Assembly (NCBI GenBank): GCA_018228685.1
Contig: CP073691.1
Span: 1,116,001 to 1,180,000 of the forward strand
Length of the DNA stretch: 64,000 nt
Origin: Clostridiaceae bacterium Marseille-Q4149
GTDB lineage: Bacteria; Bacillota; Clostridia; Oscillospirales; Oscillospiraceae
Direction: 5' to 3'
Below the pieces are notes generated by a model, which did no database searches, had not been told where the DNA came from, and saw only the letters and a program-made list of their open reading frames with translations. Shown here in pieces: positions 51,404-60,842 of this stretch. The translations under genes and the position numbers were made by a program. Numbering within the stretch: position 1 is the stretch's first letter; each line of letters begins with the position of its first letter.

Positions 51404-52421
51404 AGTTGTCGTCATCCTTGATTTTCCCTTTGGTCTTCACCTGTGACAAGGGATTTGCCTTTGCAGCCACCCGCAGGGCCTCGTTGTCGATATGGGTGTA
51501 TATTTCCGTGGTATTCAGGTGCTCGTGGCCCAGGACCTCCTGCACCGCCCGCACGTCCACGCCGTTTTGCAGCATCAGGGTGGCGGCGGTGTGGCGCAGC
51601 TTGTGGGAGGAATACTGGGTGCTGTCCAGCCCCGCCTGGGACAGGTGCTTTTTCACCAGGGCGTTGACCATGGAGCGGCTGATCCGTTGGCTGCGGGCCG
51701 ACAGAAACAGCGCGTCCCGGTCCGGCCCGGTAATGGGCCGCCGCACCGCCAGATAGTCCCGCAGCGTGTCCAGACACGCCTGGTTCAGGTACACCATGCG
51801 CACCTTGTTGCCCTTGCCCAGGACCCGCAGGGCGTCCTCGTGAACGTCCGACAGGTTCAGCCCGATGAGCTCCGAAATACGCAGTCCGCAGTTGAGAAAC
51901 AGCGTCAGGATGCACAGATCCCGCTCCCGGTTGGGCCCGTCCACGGATTCCAGCAGGGAAATGCTCTCATCCAGCGTCAGATAGCGGGGCAGGGTCTTTT
52001 TCAGCTTGGGCGCGTCGATGTCCTTCACCGGGTTGCGGTCCAGTTTGTGGACCTTGTTGCACAGATACCCATAAAAGGAGCGGATGGTGGCCAGCTTCCT
52101 GGCCCGGGAGGTGGGGTTCAGTCCCTTGGCGGACCGGTCGCTGTTGGGGTGAAGCACCCGGTCCCGGCTGAGGTAGGACATGTAGGCGTAGATTTCCGTC
52201 AGGGTCACGGAGCCCACGAAGGTCAGGTCCACGTCCCGGACGTCCACGGACTCCATGGGCTGCTCCTGCAGCGCCGGATCCCGGGTCCACTTCAGATAGC
52301 GGAAAAAATTCCGCAGGTCCAGATAATATTCGTCCACTGTCCGCTGGGAGTGGGCCTTGATGGTCTCATGATACGACAGGAAATCCAGCAGAATTTCCGG
52401 GGAATCCTCCCGGTAGTCCAT
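51402..52421 (-). CDS. Tyrosine recombinase, XerC/XerD-like
   Basis: The 339-residue tyrosine recombinase has an N-terminal SAM-like core-binding domain and a catalytic domain with Arg181 (GLRISE), a Lys near 203-206 (GKGNK), His273 and Arg276 (SHKLRHT), His299 (LGHEH) and nucleophile Tyr308 (EIYTHI). The length and lack of nearby phage genes suggest chromosome-dimer resolution with dif rather than an element integrase. No attachment site was found. GAGGTG precedes the ATG. Confidence 0.85.
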   Translation of the reverse strand: MDYREDSPEILLDFLSYHETIKAHSQRTVDEYYLDLRNFFRYLKWTRDPALQEQPMESVDVRDVDLTFVGSVTLTEIYAYMSYLSRDRVLHPNSDRSAKGLNPTSRARKLATIRSFYGYLCNKVHKLDRNPVKDIDAPKLKKTLPRYLTLDESISLLESVDGPNRERDLCILTLFLNCGLRISELIGLNLSDVHEDALRVLGKGNKVRMVYLNQACLDTLRDYLAVRRPITGPDRDALFLSARSQRISRSMVNALVKKHLSQAGLDSTQYSSHKLRHTAATLMLQNGVDVRAVQEVLGHEHLNTTEIYTHIDNEALRVAAKANPLSQVKTKGKIKDDDN

Positions 52422-52481
52422 GGCTTCGCACCTCGCTTTCTATGGCTTAATCATACCGCAATCCGACCCGGCTGTAAACCC

Positions 52482-53576
52482 CTACAGGCTCAGCGCCGCC
52501 AGCAGAATTGCCAGGAAGCCGAAGCTGACCAGGGTAAACAGGCCCAGGAACCGGCCGGTCTGCTCCGGGCAGCGGCGGGTGTATTCCCGGAAGGTGATGA
52601 GGCTGGCCAGGGACGCAATCAGCGTTCCGGCGCCGCCGATGTTGACGCCGATCAGCAGCTCCCGAAAGCGGTCCGTGAACTGGCTCAGCAGAATGGCGGC
52701 GGGGACGTTGCTGATCACCTGGCACGTCAGCGCCGATACCGGCAGGACGCCATGGGCCAGCAGTCGGCCGAACAGCTCCCGCACCGGCTGAATCCGGGCC
52801 ATGTTGCCGGAGAACACGAAAAACGCGGCAAAGGTCACCAGCAGCCCCCAGTCTACGCTTTTCAGCGCCCGAGGATCCATAACGGCCAGCGCCGCCGCGA
52901 TGACCGCCAGGCCCACAGGGTAGGGGACCGCCCGCAGGACCATCCCCACGGCCAGACAGAACAGCAGTCCGTATGCGATGGCCCGGGGCTTGTCCAGCGT
53001 CAGCTCCCGCTGGGGCACCGCCAGCACCTGCCGGGGGATCAGCAGGCAGCACAGCAGGATCAGCCCCGTGGACAGGGCAAACGGCAGCAGCATAATGGAC
53101 AGGAACTGGCCCACGGGAATGTGATAGTGGTCGAACAGATATAGGTTCTGGGGATTCCCGAAGGGGGTCAGCATACCGCCTAAGTTGGCGGCGCAGTTTT
53201 GCAGGATAAAGACATAGGCGGTCAGCTTTTCCTGTCCTGCCTCCTGCAGGACCATCCAGCTCAGAGGCAGAAAGGTCAGCAGGGCCGTGTCGTTGGTCAG
53301 CAGCATGGAGCCCACCAGCGTGATGAGCACCAGGGCCGTGCCCACGCTGCGGGCGGTTCCGAACAGCTGCAGCAGCTGCCGGGCGATCACCGGGAACAGG
53401 CCCACACTGCGCAGGGCGCACACCACCGCCAGCACGCAGAACAGGCAGGATAGGGTTTTCCAGTCGAAATATCCGGCATAGGCCGCGTCCGGCAGCACAA
53501 AACAGGCCGTGACCGCCGCCGTCAGCACAGCAATCAGGGGCATGGCGTTGGCCCGGCACCAGGAAGCGATTTTCAT
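52482..53576 (-). CDS. SLC13/ArsB-NhaD-type permease
   Basis: This 364-residue polytopic protein has about ten membrane helices. It shows the ion-transporter superfamily pattern of two hairpin-containing repeats: TNDTALLTFLPLSWM with NCAANLGGMLTPFGNPQN in the first half, and SNVPAAILLSQFTD with GVNIGGAGTLIASLASL in the second. These hairpins form substrate and sodium sites. Candidate substrates include dicarboxylates, citrate, arsenite or Na+/H+; not resolvable by eye. AAGGAG precedes the ATG at 53576. Confidence 0.8.
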   Translation of the reverse strand: MKIASWCRANAMPLIAVLTAAVTACFVLPDAAYAGYFDWKTLSCLFCVLAVVCALRSVGLFPVIARQLLQLFGTARSVGTALVLITLVGSMLLTNDTALLTFLPLSWMVLQEAGQEKLTAYVFILQNCAANLGGMLTPFGNPQNLYLFDHYHIPVGQFLSIMLLPFALSTGLILLCCLLIPRQVLAVPQRELTLDKPRAIAYGLLFCLAVGMVLRAVPYPVGLAVIAAALAVMDPRALKSVDWGLLVTFAAFFVFSGNMARIQPVRELFGRLLAHGVLPVSALTCQVISNVPAAILLSQFTDRFRELLIGVNIGGAGTLIASLASLITFREYTRRCPEQTGRFLGLFTLVSFGFLAILLAALSL

Positions 53577-54091
53577 GGGAGTCTCCTTATTGAATGGCAT
53601 AGCCGGACAACGGCCCGGCGTCTGATACGATACCACAGGCGCGAAAAAATAGCAAGGGCAGGAGCACCGGAGAGAAGATACTCCCGGTGCTTTTGTCATT
53701 CACGGGACCAGGCAGGAAGGGGGGCATTTTTCTGGTGCAATCAATATTGAACAAAATGTAAATTTTGTTCAATTTAGAGTAGGCGTAGAGCGCATTTGGG
53801 CTGAATGGGCATCCGGATCAAAGATTGCGCTTCCGGGGTCCCCTGTGCGGCCCCGGTGCAGAGTTTGCGGGTTTTAGTCACAGTGTGTTTACGCACGCTG
53901 TGCGTGCGCGCTCAGTATGAGTCAGTACTGCACCTATTTGAAAACAATTCCGGCCCGGGTAGCGTGTACCGACTGCGTTTGCAGTCAGCGCACAAGCCAC
54001 CCGGGCCGCCGTTATTATTGTATCTGGTACCTGAAGCGATCATAGGTGTTTGTCCATTGTTTTTTCCACTCCTGCCGCATGAGCCAGTGTC
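53577..54091. other. 515-bp intergenic region with several inverted repeats
   Basis: No credible gene. It contains a GCACCGG/CCGGTGC hairpin (53663-53690, T-tract on the plus strand), the AT-rich palindrome at 53746-53773, CGCACG/CGTGCG (about 53894-53910), CTCAGTA/TACTG, and a large stem CGGCCCGGGT/ACCCGGGCCG (53951-54008) enclosing GACTGC/GCAGTC. Either a regulatory zone of the permease or an unrecognised structured RNA. Confidence 0.5.
53746..53773. promoter_or_regulatory. Perfect AT-rich dyad, candidate operator of the permease gene
   Basis: ATTGAACAAAAT and ATTTTGTTCAAT with a GTAA centre. It lies about 170 bp upstream of the permease ATG. The minus-strand promoter is not clear, so the assignment is tentative. 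Confidence 0.5.
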
Positions 54092-54883
54092 TCACTTTCC
54101 CCATTGCTCCAGATACTGTTCCAGGCAGAGACCCTTCTTGTAGATATCCTGGGCGTACTCCTTACCGACATACCGATAATGCCACGGCTCATACACGATT
54201 CCAGTGACATCCGTCTGGTCCGTGGGATAGCGCAGGATGAAGCCATAGCGCCAGCTGTTTTCCAGCAGCCACTTCTGCACGGCGGTGTTCTCCTGGTTGG
54301 TGTCCAGCATCTGATAATTGACGTCCACAATATCCACCGCCAGCCCCAGCTGGTGTTCACTGGTGCCGGGGACCGCCACCTGATGCCCGGCCTTCTCCCG
54401 GGCCTCCTCCCGGCTATAGCCCTGCTCCATCCACTCGGACACCTTGTTGTCATACAGGGTCTGCTGGAAGTCCTGAGTCCGGTAGGCGGAGCAGATCACC
54501 GGCGTCAGACCGGCGTCGTAGCATCCGTCGATCATGTCCATCAGCGCGTCATAGCAGCGCTTGTCGATCTCAAGGCCGTTGGGCAGGGTCACCAGGTCCA
54601 CCGACCAGTCCTCCGGCACCTGATTCCAGGGGTTCACCAGAGTCAGAAGCTCCGGTATAGGCTCTGGGTCCGGCTCCGGTTCGGGGTCCGGAGTCGTGGG
54701 CTGGTCATGGGAAACGGGAGTGGTGTTGGAGCTGTCCGGCAGCACCTGGGGCTGCTTATTCAGCTCCACGATCAGCACCACCGCCAGAATGACGGCGGCG
54801 CACAGGGCCGGGATCAGCAGCCAACGGCGGCTGTTTTCTCGCTTTTCCAGTCGCCGGGACGGCTGTTTTCTGCTGCTTTGCAT
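54092..54883 (-). CDS. D-alanyl-D-alanine carboxypeptidase, VanY/M15 type
   Basis: This zinc peptidase trims terminal D-Ala from peptidoglycan stem peptides. The 263 residues have an N-terminal membrane anchor (about 22-41), a Pro/Glu/Asp-rich linker (PDPEPEPDPEPIPE), and an M15 domain with CSAYRT, SEHQLGLAVDIVD (the SxHxxGxAxD zinc motif) and EPWHYRYVG. The active site should face outside. AAAGGAG precedes the ATG. The upstream nucleotidyltransferase is 18 bp away, so both are in a cell-envelope operon. Confidence 0.9.
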   Translation of the reverse strand: MQSSRKQPSRRLEKRENSRRWLLIPALCAAVILAVVLIVELNKQPQVLPDSSNTTPVSHDQPTTPDPEPEPDPEPIPELLTLVNPWNQVPEDWSVDLVTLPNGLEIDKRCYDALMDMIDGCYDAGLTPVICSAYRTQDFQQTLYDNKVSEWMEQGYSREEAREKAGHQVAVPGTSEHQLGLAVDIVDVNYQMLDTNQENTAVQKWLLENSWRYGFILRYPTDQTDVTGIVYEPWHYRYVGKEYAQDIYKKGLCLEQYLEQWGK

Positions 54884-54901
54884 ATGAAGTGATTCTCCTT
54901 T

Positions 54902-55825
54902 TCAGTTCCGCAGCGTAGCGGGATATGTACCGTTTTCGTGGAGCCGGGCCAGCTCCTGGGCCACGGCCTGGCGGTCCTCGTGATAGGTCATGCCGAACCA
55001 GCGGTCCGCCGAGTGCAGCACGGACACGGACAGCTGCCCCTTCTTCAGCAGGTCCCCTACCATGTTGGGCAGCAGGCACTCGGCTTTCAGCTCCTCCGGC
55101 GGCAGGGTGCGGAGGAAGTCCTCCAGATAAGTCTCCATCTGGTCAAAAATCGACGGCATAAAGCCCCAGAAGTTCATAGACACCGGCGTATCCGCCGCCA
55201 GCTCACGGCGCTGGCCGTCGGCCACGTCGGCAATGCTGCCGTCGGGGAACAGCTGGATTTTCAGGGCCTCGTGAATCCCGGCCAGATGGCCGTTTTCCAC
55301 CTGGCACACGCCCCGGGACACGGTACCGTGGGCGCTGACGGTGTTGCGCAGCAGATAGCCCACCATGGTGGCCTTCCCCTGCTGCGGCAGACGGCCCAGC
55401 TCCTCATAGATGGCCCGGTAGGCGTCCACGCCGTAATAGTCGTCGGCGTTGATGACGCAGAAAGGCTCCTGCACATAGGGCCGGGCGCACAGCACGGCGT
55501 GGGTAGTGCCAAAGGGCTTGCTGCGCCCGGCGGGCACGGTATAGAAGGCCGGCAGGCTGGAATAGTCCTGCACGGCGTAGCATACCTCCACCGGCTCCCC
55601 GTCCCGGGCCGTCAGCCCGGCGATCCGGTCGCCGCAGAGGCTGCGCATCAGGTCCTGCATATCGTTTTTGATAATGAACACGATCTTGGTGAAGCCCGCC
55701 CGGATGGCGTCATGAATGGAGTATTCCATCAGAATTTCGCCGCCGGGGCCTACGCCGTCCACCTGTTTATTTCCGCCATAGCGGGAGCCAAGCCCGGCCG
55801 CCATGATAACAAGAGCTGCCTTCAT
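54902..55825 (-). CDS. Sugar-phosphate nucleotidyltransferase-like protein
   Basis: The 307-residue protein has the nucleotidyltransferase loop VIMAAGLGSRYGGNKQ and the metal-binding NADDYYG, matching sugar-1-phosphate nucleotidyltransferases or related NTP transferases. Its sugar is not readable from sequence, but residues such as HAVLCARPYVQEPFCVINADDYYGV are typical of clostridial members of unknown substrate. The ATG at 55825 follows AGGAGGAAAACAG; a longer frame is not supported. It lies beside a VanY-type peptidase and divergent from three LCP genes. Confidence 0.75.
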   Translation of the reverse strand: MKAALVIMAAGLGSRYGGNKQVDGVGPGGEILMEYSIHDAIRAGFTKIVFIIKNDMQDLMRSLCGDRIAGLTARDGEPVEVCYAVQDYSSLPAFYTVPAGRSKPFGTTHAVLCARPYVQEPFCVINADDYYGVDAYRAIYEELGRLPQQGKATMVGYLLRNTVSAHGTVSRGVCQVENGHLAGIHEALKIQLFPDGSIADVADGQRRELAADTPVSMNFWGFMPSIFDQMETYLEDFLRTLPPEELKAECLLPNMVGDLLKKGQLSVSVLHSADRWFGMTYHEDRQAVAQELARLHENGTYPATLRN

Positions 55826-56024
55826 ATCTGTTTTCCTCCTCATATTCCGGACCCGGTGTTCCGCGCCGGGTCCGACAGTGTAGTTCATCATACCACATTT
55901 TTTCCGCCGCTTCAACCGTTTTACCGTATGAAACCGGGGACTGGGATGGTAAATATGGGGAAATTCATAAAATTGTTACAATTTGGGATGGAAATTTGCG
56001 GCCGCAGGATATATAATAGGAGAC

Positions 56025-56033
56025 TGTTATAAT
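56025..56033 (+). promoter_or_regulatory. Extended -10 promoter of the LCP cassette
   Basis: TG-T-TATAAT at 56025-56033 without a convincing -35; a second TATAAT lies at 56012-56017. The ATG of the first LCP gene is 59 bp downstream. Confidence 0.6.
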
Positions 56034-56091
56034 AGGTGTGCTTTGCGAAGCGGCGCACCGGCGACTTATCCCATTGCAAAGGAGACACGCT

Positions 56092-57573
56092 ATGACAACC
56101 GAAAAGACCTCCTCCCCCCGCCGCAGCGGGGCGGATTGGTTCGGCCTGGTCGCCTTCGCCGTGCTGGTGATCTGCAGCGCGGTGCTGGTGGTGCGGCTGA
56201 TATCCACCAAGTTCCTGCCCACCGGCCAGCTGCTGCTGGCAGTTGGGGCGCTTCTGGTGCTCAGCGGTCTGCACGGCTGGGTCCAGCTGCCCCACCGGGA
56301 GAAAACCGGCGGAAAGATCGCCTGCGGCATCGTGGCCCTGGTGCTGGCCGCCGCCATGCTCTATGGCGCGGTGGCTCTTGGTTCCGTGCAGCACGCCATC
56401 ACCGATGTGGCGGACAAGTCCGTGGAGACGGACATCACCTGCGTCATCGTCAACGCCGATGACCCGGCCCAGAGTCTGGACGACGTCAAGGGCTACCGGT
56501 TCGGCATTCTGGAGGACCGGGATACCGAGAACACCCAGTCCCTGCTGCAGCAGCTGCAGGAGAAGCTGGGAGCGGCAGAGCACACGGCATACGCCTCCCC
56601 TGCCCTGCTGACCGACGCTCTGTACGACGACCAGGTGGGGGCCATCCTGCTGAACAAGGGGTATATCCCCCTGCTGGAGGAGCAGGAGGGCTATGCCGAC
56701 TTCTCCGACCGGACCCGGATTCTGTATGAATACACCACGACCAAGACCGTGGAGCCCACCCCGGCGGATACCAACGCCCCGGTGGACGTGACCAAGGACC
56801 CCTTCGTGGTCTATTGCAGCGGCATCGACGCCCGCAGCAGCAACATCAACATCACCAGCCGCAGCGATGTGAACATTCTGGCGGTGGTGAATCCTACCAC
56901 CCGGCAGATCCTGCTGGTGAATACCCCCCGGGACTACTATCTGCCCCTGGCCCACAACGGCCAGCTGGACAAGCTGACCCACGCCGGGATCTACGGCACC
57001 GGCGAGTCCATGCAGACCCTGGACAATCTCTACGGCACCCACACGTCCTTCTATATGCGGGTGAACTTCGCCGGTCTCACCAAGATCGTGGACGCTCTGG
57101 GCGGCGTGGACGTATATTCCACCAAGACCTTCTCCATGGGCGGCTACGATTTCACCGAGGGTGTCAATCACCTGAACGGTGAGGCGGCCCTGTGCTTCTC
57201 CCGGGAGCGGTACGCCTTCGCCGACGGCGACAACCAGCGGGGCAAAAACCAGATGGCCGTGATTCAGGCCATTATCAGCAAGGCCTCCTCCCCTGCCGTG
57301 CTGAAAAATTATCAGACGCTGCTGTCCTCCCTGTCCGATGCGTTCATCACCAGTCTGAGCTATGACGACATCGCCTCCTTGGTGCAGATGCAGCTGCAGG
57401 ATATGTCCGGCTGGCACGTCACCAGCTACGCCGTCTCCGGCTCTGGCGATACCTCGTACTGCTACGCCCTGGGCGACGCCGCCTGGGTCATGCGGCCCAA
57501 TATGGACACCGTCAACACCGCCAAGGAGCTCATCCGCCAGGTCATGTCCGGCGAAACGCCTCAGCTCCCCTGA
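56092..57573 (+). CDS. LytR-CpsA-Psr (LCP) family protein 1 of 3
   Basis: LCP enzymes transfer undecaprenyl-linked polymers (teichoic acid or capsule) onto peptidoglycan. The 493 residues have three N-terminal membrane helices (about 16-36, 43-61, 73-93), an extracellular insert (about 105-225; DDVKGYRFGILEDRD, then LLTDALYDDQVGAILLNKGY, resembling a periplasmic solute-binding domain), and the LCP domain (about 255-430; NTPRDYYLPL with the conserved Arg, then RGKNQMAVIQAI). AAAGGAG precedes the ATG. It heads a three-gene tandem cassette. Confidence 0.9.
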   Translation: MTTEKTSSPRRSGADWFGLVAFAVLVICSAVLVVRLISTKFLPTGQLLLAVGALLVLSGLHGWVQLPHREKTGGKIACGIVALVLAAAMLYGAVALGSVQHAITDVADKSVETDITCVIVNADDPAQSLDDVKGYRFGILEDRDTENTQSLLQQLQEKLGAAEHTAYASPALLTDALYDDQVGAILLNKGYIPLLEEQEGYADFSDRTRILYEYTTTKTVEPTPADTNAPVDVTKDPFVVYCSGIDARSSNINITSRSDVNILAVVNPTTRQILLVNTPRDYYLPLAHNGQLDKLTHAGIYGTGESMQTLDNLYGTHTSFYMRVNFAGLTKIVDALGGVDVYSTKTFSMGGYDFTEGVNHLNGEAALCFSRERYAFADGDNQRGKNQMAVIQAIISKASSPAVLKNYQTLLSSLSDAFITSLSYDDIASLVQMQLQDMSGWHVTSYAVSGSGDTSYCYALGDAAWVMRPNMDTVNTAKELIRQVMSGETPQLP

Positions 57574-57618
57574 ACGGCACACGCAAAAAGATATAGAGAA
57601 AAAACAAGGAGAAAACCC

Positions 57619-59175
57619 ATGAGTTATCGTCGCAGAAATGCCTATTCATCCTATTACGGTTCCCGGGGCGGAAGCCGGGGCCCGGCGGACTGGCTGGGAC
57701 TGCTGGCCCTGCTGTGCATGCTGGTGTGCAGCGTGATCCTGCTGGTGCGGGTGCTGGACGCCGGTGTGCTGACCACGGTGCTGACCGTCGTGTTCATCCT
57801 GGTGCTGGTGCTTCTCAACGGACTGCACGCCTTTGTGCAGCTGCCGGTGCGCCGCAGCGTGGCCGGGAAGCTGGTCTGTTCCGTGGTGGCCCTGGTGCTC
57901 TCCGCCGCCATGATCTTCACCTCCACCGCCGCCGGTTCTTTTATGAAGTTCCTGTCCAACATTACCTCCGGCGGCTCCGCCAAGACCACCGTTTCCGTGG
58001 TGGTTCGGGCGGATGACAAGGCCGAAACCGTCAACGACACCTTCGGCTATACCTATGGCATCCTGGAGGCCCTGGACCGGGAGAACACCGACGCCCTGCT
58101 GTCCCACATTGAGGACGGCCTGGGCCAGGTGCAGACCGAAACCTTCGGCACCCTGCCCCAGCTGGCCGATGCTCTGCTGAATAAGCAGGTGGACGCCATC
58201 ATCCTCAACAACAGCTATTTCTCTGTTCTGAAGGGCACGGAGGGGTATCAGAGCTTCTCCAAGGACACCAAGGTCATTTACCGGTTCTCCATTGACAACC
58301 CGGATGTGGAGCCCATTGCCCCCAACGCCAACATTTCCCGGGAGCCCTTCGTGGTGTATTGCAGCGGCACCGATGAGCGGGTGGATTACATTCCCCTGAA
58401 CAGCCGCAGCGATACCAATATTCTGGCTGTTGTGAACCCCTCCACCCACCAGATCCTGCTGGTCAGCACCCCCCGGGACTACTATCTGACGCTGCCCTCC
58501 AAGGGGCAGAAAGATAAGCTCACCCACTTCGGCCTGTACGGCATCGAGGAGTCCATCAAGGGCCTGGAGCAGCTGTATAACGTGGACGTGAGCTATTACG
58601 CCCGGGTCCACTTTGCCGGCCTGGTGGGCGTTATCGACGCCCTGGGCGGCATCGACGTCAATTCGGATGTGGGCTTCAACACTGTGGGCATGGAGGTGCC
58701 CGACGAAGACGGCAGCGGCAACTTCCACTTCGCCGCCTACTCCTTCCAGAAGGGTGTGAATCACCTGGATGGCCGCCAGGCCCTGGCCTTTGCCCGGGAG
58801 CGGGACGCCTTCGACGATGGCGACATGCAGCGGGGCCGCAACCAGATGCTGGTGATCCAGGGCATCGTCAATAAGGCCGCCTCCCCGGCCATTCTCAAGA
58901 GCTATCAGGACGTTCTAACCGCCGCCTCCGACTCCATCGCCACCAATATGCCCAAGGAGGACATCATCTCCCTGGTGAAGATGCAGCTGCAGGATATGTC
59001 CGGCTGGAACATCACTACATACGGCCTTGCCGGTGAAAACAGCGCCGACTATTGCTACAGTCTGGGAAATGACGCCCGGTACGCCGTGGTCCTGCCCAAT
59101 GAACGGATGGTCGCCACTGCCCAGGACCTGATCCAGCAGGTTCTCCGGGGTGAAACGCCCACTGTGAAGCCCTGA
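57619..59175 (+). CDS. LytR-CpsA-Psr (LCP) family protein 2 of 3
   Basis: The 518-residue paralog of the preceding gene has the same layout: an Arg/Tyr/Ser-rich start, three membrane helices (about 24-44, 50-68, 81-100), the solute-binding-like insert (TVNDTFGYTYGILEALDRE; QLADALLNKQVDAIILNNSY), and an LCP domain with STPRDYYLTLP and RGRNQMLVIQGI. The GTDERVDY segment differs from the ARSSNIN of its siblings, so the acceptor surface differs. AAGGAG precedes the ATG, 45 bp after LCP1. Confidence 0.9.
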   Translation: MSYRRRNAYSSYYGSRGGSRGPADWLGLLALLCMLVCSVILLVRVLDAGVLTTVLTVVFILVLVLLNGLHAFVQLPVRRSVAGKLVCSVVALVLSAAMIFTSTAAGSFMKFLSNITSGGSAKTTVSVVVRADDKAETVNDTFGYTYGILEALDRENTDALLSHIEDGLGQVQTETFGTLPQLADALLNKQVDAIILNNSYFSVLKGTEGYQSFSKDTKVIYRFSIDNPDVEPIAPNANISREPFVVYCSGTDERVDYIPLNSRSDTNILAVVNPSTHQILLVSTPRDYYLTLPSKGQKDKLTHFGLYGIEESIKGLEQLYNVDVSYYARVHFAGLVGVIDALGGIDVNSDVGFNTVGMEVPDEDGSGNFHFAAYSFQKGVNHLDGRQALAFARERDAFDDGDMQRGRNQMLVIQGIVNKAASPAILKSYQDVLTAASDSIATNMPKEDIISLVKMQLQDMSGWNITTYGLAGENSADYCYSLGNDARYAVVLPNERMVATAQDLIQQVLRGETPTVKP

Positions 59176-59196
59176 CGCAGAAAGGATGAAACGCTT

Positions 59197-60747
59197 ATGA
59201 ACGAACAAGAACAGCCCCGCCGCAGACGGCGCCGGCTACACCGTACCAGCGCTGACTGGTTCGGCCTGGCGGCCATGGGCCTGCTGATGATCTGCAGCCT
59301 GGTGCTGCTGGTGCAGCTAATGTCCACCAAGCTGCTGACGGACCTGTATCTGATTCTCATCGAGATCGTGCTGCTTCTGATCAACGCGGGCCATGTGATC
59401 ATCCAGCTGCCCATCCGCCGGGTCAAGACCAGCAAGGTGGTGTGCGGCCTGCTGGCGGTGCTGCTGTCCGGCCTGATGCTGTACGGCTCCGTGGCTGCTG
59501 CCTCCGGCAAAAGTGCCCTGCTGGCCATTGCGGGCCACACCCTGCAAAAGACCACCTCCTATGTGGTGGTCATGGACGACGACCCTGCCCGCAGCATCGG
59601 CGACACCGTGGACTACACCTTCGGCATCCTCAGCGAGGACGCCGACATCAGCGCCGACAACACCAGCGCCCTGCTGGAGGACATCAAGGACGGCCTGGGC
59701 GGCAAGGTGGACACCACCACCTATTCGGAGCTGACTGCCCTGGCGGACGCCCTGTACGACGGAAACGCAGGGGCCATCATCCTCAATTCCGGCTATCTCA
59801 CCGCCCTGGATTCACTGGACGATTACAGCACCTTCACCCAGGACACCCGCATCATCTATGAGTTCAGCACCACCAAGGAGCTGGAGCCCATCAAGCCCAA
59901 CGCTTCCATCACCTCCCAGCCCTTCGTCGTCTATTGCAGCGGCATCGACGCCCGCAGCTCGGACATCAATATCCAGAGCCTCAGCGACGTGAACATTCTG
60001 GCGGTGATCCATCCCCGGACCCACCAGATCCTGCTGATCAACACCCCCCGGGACTACTATGTGCCCCTGGCCCGCAACGGCCAGCGGGATAAGCTGACCC
60101 ATGCCGGTATGTACGGCATCAACGAGTCCGCCGCCGTTCTGGGGAATCTCTACGGGGTCAAGGCGGATTACTACGCCCGGGTGAACTTCGCCGGACTGAA
60201 GAAGATCGTGGACGCCCTGGACGGCGTGGACGTGAACTCCGACTATGAGTTTACCACCGTGGGCATGGAGGTGCCCAACGAAAACGGCGACGGCGTCCAC
60301 ATGGCGGGCTACACCTTCACCAAGGGCATCAACCACCTCAACGGCGAGCAGGCCCTGTGCTTCGCCCGGGAGCGCCACGCCTTTGACGACGGCGACAACC
60401 AGCGGGGCAAGAATCAGATGGCCGTGATCCGTGCCATCGTGGATAAGGCCTCCTCCCCTGCCATCCTAAAGGGCTATCAGAAGGTGCTGGACGCCGTGTC
60501 CACCTCCTTCATCACCAGCCTGACCTATGAGGACATCAGCAGCCTGGTGCAGATGCAGCTGCGGGACAACGTCCACTGGAACATCACCAGCTACTCCGTC
60601 AGCGGCGAGGGCGGCATAGAGCCGTGCTACTCCGCCGGAGGCGAGGAGCTGTGGGTCATGTGGCCCGACGCCACCCAGATCAACACCGCCAAGGGCCTGA
60701 TCCAGCAGATTCTGAACGGCGAGACCCCCACCCTGCCCCAGGATTGA
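59197..60747 (+). CDS. LytR-CpsA-Psr (LCP) family protein 3 of 3
   Basis: The 516-residue third paralog has an acidic/basic N-terminus (NEQEQPRRRRRRLHR), three membrane helices (about 27-47, 51-70, 82-102), the insert (SIGDTVDYTFGILSEDAD; ALADALYDGNAGAIILNSGY) and an LCP domain with NTPRDYYVPL and RGKNQMAVIRAI. It is 21 bp after LCP2. It is close to LCP1 over the LCP domain, suggesting recent duplication. The cassette ends at the terminator at 60770. Polymer substrate is unknown. Confidence 0.9.
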   Translation: MNEQEQPRRRRRRLHRTSADWFGLAAMGLLMICSLVLLVQLMSTKLLTDLYLILIEIVLLLINAGHVIIQLPIRRVKTSKVVCGLLAVLLSGLMLYGSVAAASGKSALLAIAGHTLQKTTSYVVVMDDDPARSIGDTVDYTFGILSEDADISADNTSALLEDIKDGLGGKVDTTTYSELTALADALYDGNAGAIILNSGYLTALDSLDDYSTFTQDTRIIYEFSTTKELEPIKPNASITSQPFVVYCSGIDARSSDINIQSLSDVNILAVIHPRTHQILLINTPRDYYVPLARNGQRDKLTHAGMYGINESAAVLGNLYGVKADYYARVNFAGLKKIVDALDGVDVNSDYEFTTVGMEVPNENGDGVHMAGYTFTKGINHLNGEQALCFARERHAFDDGDNQRGKNQMAVIRAIVDKASSPAILKGYQKVLDAVSTSFITSLTYEDISSLVQMQLRDNVHWNITSYSVSGEGGIEPCYSAGGEELWVMWPDATQINTAKGLIQQILNGETPTLPQD

Positions 60748-60769
60748 CACAGGTAATCTAAACCCAAGC

Positions 60770-60796
60770 AAAATGCCCGGCAGTGCCGGGCATTTT
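60770..60796. terminator. Intrinsic terminator after the LCP cassette
   Basis: AAAATGCCCGGC and GCCGGGCATTTT form a perfect 12-bp stem with an AGT loop. Confidence 0.8.
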
Positions 60797-60842
60797 GCGG
60801 GTCCGCAAACCAACGCGAGGATAGAAAGAGGAGAGAAGAATC

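Noticed and set aside
51402-52421. Tyrosine recombinase as the integrase of a mobile element
   Set aside because: No att repeats, tRNA, phage or conjugation genes nearby; neighbours are housekeeping genes and the protein fits XerC/XerD.
53805-54143. 112-codon plus-strand open frame
   Set aside because: No ribosome site, reads through strong inverted repeats and into the VanY-type gene in antisense.
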